From: Apostichopus parvimensis
Taxonomy: Eukaryota > Echinodermata > Holothuroidea > Aspidochirotida > Stichopodidae
NCBI GenBank assembly: GCA_000934455.1
Contig: KN887695.1
Span: forward strand, 1-64,000
DNA: 64,000 nucleotides
Reading direction: 5' to 3'
Every line of letters begins with the position of its first letter. Position 1 is the stretch's first letter. The position numbers were made by a program, and so were the translations under genes. A model generated the notes under the pieces. It ran no database searches. It saw only the letters and a list, made by a program, of their open reading frames with translations, and was not told the origin of the DNA. This document shows positions 12,201 to 24,400 of the stretch, piece after piece.

Positions 12201-15200
12201 GACGTCATATTCGGTTAATATGGGCATCGATACTACTGAAGTAAGAATTTAGAATAATATTTAAAAACAACAAAATTAATTCATAAGTTCTTCGTTGATT
12301 CTTTTTAAAGATGACATAGATAAACTGATATTCTTGGTGTAGGTTTAATATAGTACGGTATACAAAGATGCACCAATAACTTTACACAATAAGTATGTAC
12401 ACTAGCGACTTCTTGATCTTCCAGTATTACGTTAAACTATACCAGATTATGGTGCACCTATAACCTGCCATTAGTCCTATTGAACATAATCTGAAGATTT
12501 TCTCCCAAATGGCAATTTCTCCTGCTTGCTTTGGCTCATTCGGATTCCACCGTACTGATTGGAACAAATTCTTTTCTTATATCGAACTGTCAATTTCTAG
12601 CATTCCCATTGCAGGACCGTTGTCACGTGTCAGTGTTTCGCGTCCTTTATTGGACGAAACTTTCCGGCGTGAATGAAATTGGCATAATGCCAGTTTCTCG
12701 TTTTCGTTCTTCTCCATGTTAATTTTAGAACTTATCCTAATAAAAATGTTAAGGATGGCAATGATGCCATCCATATATATATGTGTCCTCAATCCGTGGA
12801 TTCATTGCCTGAGTGAATGAAGTTACTATGGAAACGGTTCTTTCTACCAGCTAAGATGAACATTTGAAAGAAGATGAAGTACATTTGTACCAGATAATTT
12901 CATTGTTTTTTTAACTCAGTCAAATTAATAAATGTTTTCATTTGGCGTAGTAGATGCTACACCTTTATGTTGATATGCAATGCAGTCGACACCGACACGG
13001 GTAGATAAACGTCTAGTAGACCAAGAGATGTGGGGCGGGGACGTCGTAAATAAGTCACAGCCCTTTTTGGTTTCAAATCACATTCTTTTCATTTTATACA
13101 GATGCTGCATACATTCCCTGAGGAGCTCAGAGCGGATATAACGATGCATCTCAACAAGGAATTTCTTAGTCTACCCATATTCGTTGATGCTAGCCAAGGT
13201 TGCCTTCGGTAATTTCCGTATTAAATGAACTTTATTATAACAAACGAAAAACATTAATAAATGTAGAGGTTTTTCGCTACATTATCTGTTACACATGCAC
13301 CTATATGTTTCGATGGGATTGTATGTGTGTGTATATATTAACATGATATTAATATATATATCTATAGCAAAGCTAGTATAGGCAGGTATTAATATCATGT
13401 TTACTTGATGTATATTTGTATCAAGATATACAGCATTTCATGGGCAAGAATGTTAATCGTATGAAAATATGGGTAGATAAAAAACAAGGTTTATATATTT
13501 GATATGTATTTATGTTACTATACTTAAATAAACAATATGCGAGTTGTTCATCGCAGTCATCTCAGCTAAGAAAAACTGTAATTCCGTTTTGGGAGAAATC
13601 ACATAATTAATGTTTCTTCACATCATCAAGCCACATAAACTTCAATAGTTTATTTTTCTCTTTCTTGGAAACATTAAATCTGTGATATCTCAAAACGTCA
13701 TACCTGAAACGTGATATCTCAAAACGGAATGATAGTTTTCTTAGCTGTTTCGGACGAGTTGTTCATGACACTCGTGTCACTGAAATAACACTAATTGCGA
13801 TGGTTGCGTCCGTTGTGTCTCCTTTAAGCTATATATAGCTATGTTGTCTTTCTACGTAATTCTACCTTTCGTCCTTGTCGCATGTTATAACAAATCAGTG
13901 ACTTAGCGAACCATTACATTAGATGCACGCACTCAAAAAGGAGAATGAAACCAATAAAAAAATACATCATTCTGATAAATGTTGCTATCATGCACAGATG
14001 CACATAGTTAATATAAACATTAACTGCGTTGGAAAATGTTCTGTTTAGAAGATTTTATGTCTTGGAAATTAATTTATTGAGACTGTGCGAATGTGACTTC
14101 TGTTATACTAAACACTAAGAATCGTGACATAAATTCATATTAGAAGCAATCACTAATAAAAACTTTCCACGGATTTATATCGTATAAAATATTCACAAAA
14201 CCCCTCCTACACTGCTTACACTGTATTATGGGGTAATTGAATTAATAATGATATTGTTTACAAGCCTAGGCGTAAGGCTGGGTTACAGTGAGATTAAACT
14301 GCTTTCCTGAAGCAAAATAGAAAAAGATAATAAAAAACGAAATGTTATCATTTAGCCAATCTAAAACTATGCAATTACGTTTTCTGTATTCCTGCAGCTG
14401 TTGGCGCTGGCTTGATATAGAAAATTAAACTAGGCCAAAGATATATATCTGTGGCGACCTTTGGTTATGTTTAGTCGGTGCCAATGTTTAAAACTTGTCT
14501 TCCAAACGCCAAGTGGGACTGCATCGGTCACCTATAGTGCCTGCGCAGGCCGTTACAGGAATTAAATTTGTGTAAAAGTAAGAGGGCCTGATGTTTCAAT
14601 CCTAGCAGGATCTTCTTCTGCCTCTGACGAAGATCCTGCTAGGATCGAACGTCAAGCCCGCTTACTTCTACACATTCGCTTACACAGGCTCTTTAGTGGA
14701 TAAGCAGTTTGCTAACAGTTTTGTTTGAATTATTTAGGAAATAAATCTAACATAGTGTTTGTTCCTCTCTTACCTGTCGCCATTCAATAAATGCACTCCA
14801 ATCTTCCTAGCTTGCAAAATACCTTCGGCATGGTAGGATTTGGAACAGGAAGTGGGCCAGTTGGATGTTAGGGTGTTAGTGCTTAAAATGTCAACCAACT
14901 TTTGTAGGCTAGTTTGCGGGAGCAAATGCTGAAACGGAGACAGGTAAGCACCACCCGTTCGTAAAAAAAACCCAACTCAGTCAAATCTTCGGGGTGACAA
15001 TTACAAATATACGGCATACAATCGACTTCGATAATTTATGATAGTTGTTTAAAATTCTACCGAAGCCACTAATTTCTTTTGTTCTTCGTTTTTACAATAG
15101 GTCATTGTCTCTTCGAATTAAGACCAGTTTTTGTGCTCCAGGAGAGTATATTATTCACCAGGGAGACTCCTTAAACGTTGTTTACTTCTTACTCAATGGC

Positions 15201-18200
15201 TCCATGGAGATACTACGTCAAGGCATGGTGGTCGCCATTTTAGGTTTGTAGTTTTCATTTATCCATATAGTTGTCTTTTCTGAAACAAATTTGTATCGTT
15301 GTCAAAGTTGTATTGTTGTATTGCATTGTTGTTGTATTGTTGTCAAAGAAGGCTGTTGGGTTTGATAGGTAGGTTAAACAATTACAAACGCCTGCTAAGA
15401 TTCGCATAAAAAGGTACGATTTTGTTTTCTACCACATTCAAATGTTATCGGTATGACCTTCAAATTTGCTAATAATGTCAAATAATGTTGATTTATGCTT
15501 CAACTTCCAAAAAACAAACATGTTATTATCAACTCTCGGCGGATTATCTTTCTTACTTAGTTATTTAACTGTGTTATTTAACTGTGATATTTAACTGTGT
15601 TATTTAACACACATGAAGATGGTTTAAAGACAGCAAGGAAAGTACTTTTTGAAACCTTTAATAAATGTTGGGGGCCAATACTAACAACAGTTTAATTCCA
15701 CGTCATTATGGATTTTATGAGACTACTAACTTATCCTAAATAGTATCCTTTTTCTTTAATGTCCTTTTGTTTCATGGTCACTTTCTCAAACGAAATGGAG
15801 TGTCTCCTCTAATGTGGGATATTTATTTATTTTATTTTATTTTTTAATGTGGGATATTTATAATCTGGAAATGCTAGTCAGAGTTTAGAATGCAATCTCT
15901 AAAGGGATGCATGGTACAGTCACATTTTTTGGCTGTAGATTGAAAAGTTTGAGCTAAATCAGATTGAAAGTTTACTCTTCGTTTTCAGTGATGTTATCAT
16001 AGAAATGAGCCATTGTAGGCAATTCATCACGAAAGGTAACGCAATAATGATTGTCTTATAATTTTAGACGTTTGTTCCAAAAAAGAAAACTTGCACAGAA
16101 CGCCAAAAGGCTTCGTTATTCCTGATAACTTTTTTTTCTACATATCACATATCAAGTTGATTACAGATTTCTCATTATTTACTCGGTTTTCAAACTTGGA
16201 CTTTTACTCACTTCAAATAACCTTTGACCTCCACAAAAAACAATTGGTGTTTTGAACATAACAAAGTGTCGTCAAGCACAAAAGCATGAACTTCATGAAA
16301 GTTTTATGTTTGAAATTATCGTGTTTACAAGGTTATCAGATTCTAACCCTCTGTTGACCTCAAATGACCTTTTCATCTCCACAAAGCACTAAACCTGTTC
16401 TTGTACATACTAAAGCGGATGCACATACTAAAAATATGAAGTTAACTCAACATGTACTTGTTGAGTTATAGTGTTTCTAACCAAGGATTAACAAACACTC
16501 ACACACACAAATTTACGCACACACACACGCACAGACATATCATCATCATCACATAGGTTCCTTTTGTCTTCGGCAAGAAATAATTATCATTTACAAACCG
16601 ATTCAAATGCAATTCAACCTGTCAGGTAAAAGTTCCAATCCTGTAACTTGAAGAAAGCAAAGAACCCATCACATTTTGATGAATCATCTAACTTGTTACA
16701 TGAATGTTTTAGTATTTCTATGACCCATCTAAATTTAATTTATTATTATTGTTGTTGTCATTGTTAATGATATATGTTGCTTTTCACAGGTAAAGGAGAT
16801 TTATTTGGGGTTGACCTTAATGACGCCGAGGCCATTATACAATCTACGGGAGATATACATGCATTAACGTACTGTGACCTTCAAAGTATTACAAGGTATG
16901 TGTATGCGTAGGTGTATGTGTAGGTGTATGTGTGTGTATGTGTCTAGAGACCTGATATTGCTAACACACTGAATTACAAGGTATGTATGTGTGTGTGTAA
17001 GTGTGTGTTTGTTTTGTATTCTGACCGAGGACTTGAACAAAAGAATTCCAGGTCCTCGGTTGTGATTTCTAAAGAATCACCACGTCCTCGGAAGAATTCT
17101 ATTGTATGGGGTATTGTTAAGGTTAGGGTACGTGGATTTGAACAATGGAAAATACAATGGGGTCCTCGGTCTGAATGTAATGCAAACATTTGTGTGTGTG
17201 TATGTGTCTACAGACCTGTTATTGCTAACACACTGAATTACGTATAGGAAGCCATTGAATACCGTAGTGCATATAAGGAGCAGAACAGTATCTGTACGTA
17301 AACCCCTTGAGATAGGAAGAAAACAACCTTTCCGTTTTCAGGAAATGAATTAATTTTAGCATAAAGCGTTCACTAATTGCAAAAAAACTACAGTAATTTG
17401 TGAAGTAAACTTCAAAACTACTTATTGAGAACTAAAAATAAATATCTCCCCGGTTGTATTTTATCATTAGAACATCGTTAATTTAAGACAGCGGAAGCGT
17501 GATTTATATTTTCCTCAGACGGAAACCAAACACAATGGCCTCACTTCAGTTAAGCTTTTTTCTTCTTTATATATTAAACTATCAGTTATATATCTAAAAA
17601 TACGTTATAATCTTGATCAGGATAGGAAATACTTTAAGGCTTGATGTCGATTCAAGTGACTGTTGTGTAAGATATATATGTTATCTGATACAAAACCAAA
17701 ACGTCAATTAACGGAACTGCCTACACCCACTTATAACCTCGCTAGATCTAATGAACCTTACCTGACCTGTCATTGCTAAAATTGCTCTCAATTATTGACA
17801 AACTTTCAGCCTATGACTCGTTTTATGTTTTGTTTTCTAATATCTTAAATCCAGACGGCGGTGAAAATGATCTATTTGTGACGCAGTTGTGTCTTTGCGC
17901 AAGATCAATTAATCAACGTTAAATTCTGATATTAAAAAGAATGTTTGCTTTATTAGTATGTGACTTCCTTTGCAATTGCTTCTTCTTCTTCTTTTTTTCT
18001 CCATTTTTCATTTGTTTCTTACTTTTTTGACTACACGATTTATTTATATCATCATGTAGAAAAATTGGTTATTAGAGTTAACAGAGCAATTCAGTTGTTT
18101 TGTATGATTTTAAGTTATTTATGGCTTGCAGGTTATGTGATCGGCATAGCATTTAATAAATGTTATACTCTGTTCCCGGATGAGGATAGAGTCTATATTT

Positions 18201-18389
18201 AGGTGGTATTAAAGGCTGATATTATTGGCACAATGGATAGATCGATGAATTTTGAGGATTAAGATGGATGCCAATACCAGGAATTAACAAATGTTGATGA
18301 AAATTAACACCAGCTGTTTCCTTAAATATATTAATTTTGTCTTCCCATTAAATCAGAAGTTTTGTCTTCTGTATATATTTTTTGTTTGT

Positions 18390-18441
<52 letters not shown>

Positions 18442-21400
18442 CCTATGTATGTATATATATGTATCGTCTCCAAACCCAATTAGTTTTGGGGATTTCTTAA
18501 TTTATAGTTCTTAAATTACCTTAATGATTTTGGTTCTCCTTTTCCTTAAAGACAAGAATTGATGGAAGTGCTCTCGTGTTATCCTGAATATCAACAAAAA
18601 TTCCAAACAGAGATAGCTAGAGATTTGACCTTCAACCTCGGAGAAGGCGGAGAGTTAGATGCAGACGTGAGTATAGCTTTATTTCACCTTCAAGAATTTC
18701 AAGCACCTCCCCCCCCCGACCCACCCCGCCCCACCCCATCAATTGACTAAGCCCTCTCATCTACCTCTTAATTGGAAAGTCAATGTTGTGCTTGCACCAT
18801 TATTCGAATGCATTTCAATTAGTTATAAAAGCGACCATGCGCATGTTAAAAACAATGCCTGTGTGTGTGTGTTGTGCAGACGATAATTGTTGTGTTTGCT
18901 TGCATTAAAAAATGTCCAAAAAATATTTAAAAAAGGCAACATAATCTATATACTTTTTCACAATGGGGGAAAAAAATAGACTCCCTAAATAGTAACATTT
19001 TTTTTTTAGTTTCATAGCTTGTGCAGATCGCTAATGTACACAATGTTTGTTTTTCTTTCATCAGGAGGAAAGCTACGCATATTGTGAGGGCGCCCTTAGT
19101 AGTCGACCAGTACAACTAACTTCCATCTCTGAGATGCAGGGTGAAGAAGATGAAGACACGAGTGAAGATGAACAACAGAAAGAGAACGGTGCTAAGGAGA
19201 ATTGTACATTTGGGTTGGATGATGATAAACAACATATTATATTAGAGGCTACAAATTCAGTGGGAAACTCACTACCACCAGATCTAAGTCCAAGGTAAAA
19301 AATAGCTCCCTAATGTATGTATTTTAGATCCTCCTGCAAGCAGGCACTCGCAAAGAAGCCATCATTGGCTAATCAAAGCCGCAAGCTGACCAAAGTCAGT
19401 CTCTTAGATTCATATTTTAACGTCCATGATTATGAATTGTCAATTGTCAACAACTCTGTAACTGTACGACATACATTAATCTTGGAGTGACTCGAACTCG
19501 GGACCTTATGATTGAAAGGCACCGGAGTTAACCACTGAGCTAACACTCCCTAACACTAATGGCAGACCTTGCTACAGTGCGGGATGAACGCCCTCTGCAG
19601 CTAAACTGCACTTCTTGCAATTTTAAATTTTTCATTCTCACATTCGATTGATCTACTTTTCTGTCGCATTCTCTTGCTCCGACATCATCAGATATTGTTC
19701 TCAATGTCACATAATAACCATAATGTTGTGTGTGGTATTTTTTCCCCTTGATTCTGTTTATAATACAAACGAAAGCGTTATCCAGTAACATAGCTCTCAG
19801 TTTAGTTGGATTAACGTTTTACTCAAATAGACGAGATAATATTTATTAAGAGACACAGTAGGCGTATAATATGTTTCTTTATTTTCGTGTCATCTCTTTT
19901 GTTTGTTTGTTTGTTTATTTCTCTGTTCTGTTTTGGGCTTTGTTTGTTTGTTTGTATGTATGTTCTCTTTTTGTTTTGTTTTGTTTTTTTGTTTACTATA
20001 TACTACCATTCTGGTTTCATTCCCACAGGATTGTTGACGGTGTTGAAGACGAAACATCGACTAGTCTACGCAGGAATACTTTTGATTTTTCAACCCCTAA
20101 CCCTAAAAATACTCACCAAAGTGTCAGAAACCGAAGTCTATCGCTAAACCCCAGTAAACCACCCTCGAATTATTTTGGTCAGAGCAGTGTCGACGGAAGA
20201 TTGAAGTCGAGCTATACAGCCCCTCAATTATCGCAAGGTTAGTGTGTGCATGATATTTACTTAACCCTCTCTCTTACCTGCCTTCAGACATATCATCCCA
20301 TCTACCCAAGAGTATGTCAAACTTGATAGCGTTTTGAGCACCTACACCCCCCATGGACCCCCTTCCGGGCCACCACCCACTTCATTCTTTTAAGTAAACC
20401 ACCTTTGTTACCGACAAAGGTTTTCATTTGCGCATTCGTGGACAGTGCTGAATAATATCGAATCATGGCAAACCGACAGGATTCTTGCAGAAGAGAATTC
20501 TGTCGCTGATGCAGGTGTTCTACTTGAGAATGGTACAAGAGGAAGTGGGTCATGACCCGGAAGTGGGCCAGCACTAAAACGTTACTGAGTTTAGCTGGTT
20601 AGATAAATAGGAAAAGTGCGTGGTTTGAGTGCAGACAGGTAAGTACCGTCGTTCGAGAATACGCATATCAGTAGGTTTAAGGATTCTCTCGTGTATAAGG
20701 GCCACCAGTATTTGTACCCAAATATGCTATATGAGAAAAAATGGTCACCAGTAAAATGCTGTCTTTTATCGTTGTTAGAGAATGTGTACATACTAACCTT
20801 CGAGTATCTTTCCTTCATTACGCACGTGAGCTTACTAATAAGTAAAACGTTATATAATTCTCACAAACATTGTTAATTCTATGCATATTTTTCTCTATAA
20901 TCTTTAAGTTTGTTTATTTATTTATTTGTTTTTTAATTTTCTTTTGTTGACGTCTGATGTCGTAATTGTTGATGCGTTACACGACGTCTCTGTTTTTGTA
21001 ATTATCCGTTCATCAAACCGTCTCCACAGGTTCTCTCTGAAACGATATCGTTTGAGGAGCAAATTAAACAAAATGAGTGTCCGGCCCAAATAATTGCTAT
21101 TGCTGAAAGGGTTGGTTAGTGATGTGTTTGTATTCATAGCAACACTAATAAACATGACTTTCATTTTTATTCATTTTCTTCTATAGAAACAGGTTCCCGA
21201 TCAACGATTGATTCTCTTTGTACAGAAGAACTGCGGAATGAAATTGAGCACACGAGAAATAGCGTGGAAAGGCTGGATAGACAGGTACGCAATGACGTAT
21301 ATTGGAAGTTATCGTGGGAGGGGGAAACGTAAGGGGGGACGGTGGGGTTTGTGGGGATGTTCCCTTGAAGAATTTTAGTTTTGTAAATGCTATGTCGGCT

Positions 21401-24400
21401 CAGATGGGATATTGTAAAATATCAAAATTTCTAAAAAACTCGTCTCTTTTGTATTGGAGGTGTGATTTCTGCTGACATATTTTCCACATAAATTGCTGGA
21501 ATCCGAGAACACAAAAAGTCGAAAACTTGACGGATTACGAGGCATATAAAGCGAAAATAAGTCATGTGAATACTTGGTACTCTTTTTGCTAATTGAAAGA
21601 CAATTCAATTGCATATGATCTAGCACTGCCGTTAAGTGCACCCCTAGATAAGAAAACTAGAGGAGGAGGGGGGGGGGGGAGAACCATACTCCTGCCACTT
21701 TGAATAGTGGGGGAGCTGTCTCTTGTTTCTATGTGTATAGATGGTATGGGTTCAGTAATTTAGGTATTATGTCACAACACAGTTATTAATATAAACAAAA
21801 AGAATTGGCCGAAATTCTCTTTAAATCCCATCCTGGTCATATTCTATAATCAAGGTACCGTAGTTTCTGACAGGCACCCTTAACCCCCCCCCCCCGCCCG
21901 GCCCCTTACTGACAGATACATGTGGGTCGACAAAAACCAAGGGCTAGATAGCTCAGTACAGGTCATGTGGTCACTGGATCAATCCCCCTAATCTCGCCAA
22001 AGTTGTAGCAATATGCCGGTTGGTTAATTCGAGAGCTGTCCTAGTGATGTACACTAGCTATAGTACCCTCTGGAGTGTCTAATATAATCTCAAATATAGA
22101 TTTAATATAATCTCTGGTATTCTTAGATTTAATATAATCTCTGGCTATATTTTGTTCCCTTGTATTCTAAGATTTAATATAATCTCTGGCTATATTTTGT
22201 TCCCTTGTATTCTNNNNNNNNNNNNNNNNNNNNNNNNNNNNNNNNNNNNNNNNNNNNNNNNNNATGAGTGTCCGGCCCAAATAATTGCTATTGCTGAAAG
22301 GGTTGGTTAGTGATGTGTTTGTATTCATAGCAACACTAATAAACATGACTTTCATTTTATATTCATTTTCTTCTAGAAACAGGTTCCCGATCAACGATTG
22401 ATTCTCTTTGTACAGAAGAACTGCGGAATGAAATTGAGCATACGAGAAATAGCGTGGAAAGGCTGGATAGACAGGTACGCAATGACGTATATTGGAAGTT
22501 ATCGTGGGAGGGGGGAACGTAGGGGGGGGCGGGGGGTTTGTGGGGATGTTCCCTAGAAGAATTTTAGTTTTCTAAATGTTATGTCGGCTCAGATGTGATA
22601 TTTGTAAAATATCAACATTTCTAAAAAATGTCGTATCTTATGTATTGGAGGTGTGACTTCTGCTGACATACTTTCCACATAAATTGCTGATATTCGAGAA
22701 CACAAAAAGTCGAAAACGTGACGGATTACGAGGCATATAAAACGAAGAAAATGTCATGTGAATGCTTGGTACTCTTTTTGCTAATTGAAAGACAATCCAA
22801 TTGTATATGATTTAGCACTGCTGTTGAGTGCACCCCTAGATAAGAATACTAGGGGAGGGGGTGGGGGTTGGGGAGAACCATTCTCCTGCCACTGAATAGT
22901 GGGGGAGTTGTCTCTTGTTACTATGCGTGTATATGGTATGGGTCAGTAATTGAGGTATTATGTCAACAACACAGTTATTAAAATAAACAAAAAGAAAGGC
23001 CGGAATTCTCTTTAAATCCCATCCTGGTCACATTTTATAATCAAGGTACCATAGTTTCTGACAGGCACCACTACCCCCCCCCCCCCCCCCCCCCCCCCCC
23101 CATCCCCCTGTTTTGAAAAATTTGTGACAGTGTTAGTCAAGATCCTGGGTTCACAATAGGCGACCCTCTGATCAAATATCCCCCCCTCCCCACCCGCCCC
23201 CTTACTGACAGATACATGTGGGTCGATACAAACCAAGGGCTAGATAGCTTAGTACAGGTCATATAGTCACTGGTTCAATCTTCCTCTCTCCCCAAAGTTG
23301 CAGCAATATGCCGGCTGGTTAATTCGAGAGCTGTCCTAGTGATGTACACTACCTATAGTACCCTCAGGAGTGTCCAAAATAATCTCAAATATACCTCGAA
23401 AATAGTTATAAATGTCTTTTTCTCTGACTTTTTCAGATTTTTCTTTTCTTTGTTTTGAATGTTTGACTTTCTTCTGAGATGTTTTCTCTTGTTCACTATA
23501 TATATAGCCTCGATATAACGGCCTTTGTTTTGTGTGGGTGTTGTGTCCATCATGTGTTACCTGTTTAAGGTTATTCAGTTTATTAAGCACCTGAAGTGGC
23601 TTGTGTATATATTTGTGAGAGAAGTTAAAAATAAAAATTTATTGGTTTGAATAACGTCACAAAATACAGACATAGAATGATCAGACTAAGATTTAATATA
23701 ATCTCGGGCTATATTTTGTTGCCTTGTATTCTAAGATTTAATTTAATCTCTGGCTATATTTTGCTCCCTTGTATTCTAAGATTTAATATAATATCTGGCT
23801 ATATTGTGTTCCCTTCTATTCTAAGATTTAATATAATCTCTGGCTATATTTGTTCCCTTGTATTCTAAGGTTTAATATAATCTCTGGCTATATTTTGTTC
23901 CCTTCTATTCTAAGATTTAATATAATCTCTGGCTATATTTTGTTCCCTTGTTTAGGTCTGTCACCTCAGCAAAGATGTTTCCAATCTCAGTAATGACCTG
24001 AAGTCTGTCATACGGTTACTCCAAGTCATCTTACCAGTCAACCAAAGTACCCATGGCCCCACTCCTTCACCAAACGGACCTTCGGGGTCATCTCGCGAAG
24101 CATTCCTCAGACCAACATCACCGCGCATGCTCTCGGTGAAGATCGACCACGGTGATCACCATCCTACACGGTTTGAAGATATCGTCCACGTACAGCGACA
24201 GGACGGTGTCTTAGAGACCAGCCTGGGCGGAGGACCTTTGCCTTTCTCCATTCCGCCGCCTGTCTCCTTGAATCCTCCTTCAACGGTAGCACTGAAGACT
24301 AACGTTACTAGTAACGGGGATATCAAGAAGCTGTCTGCACCACCGGTCAAAGAGACGAACCTGGTCCTATTCCAGGAATCATCAGATTCAGAAAAGGAAG

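Noticed and set aside
16974-17247. Opposing open frames within the TG repeat and palindrome after elk exon 9
   Set aside because: They arise from the microsatellite and the palindromic MITE, which read similarly on both strands.
19482-19550. Functional tRNA gene
   Set aside because: The acceptor arm nearly pairs, but the T-stem does not, and it sits in repeat-like sequence. A SINE head fits better.
23647-23868. Open frame with a repeated 15-residue peptide ([15 protein letters not shown])
   Set aside because: It is the translation of the 45-bp intronic minisatellite, whose unit length is a multiple of three. It has no start context and no homology.
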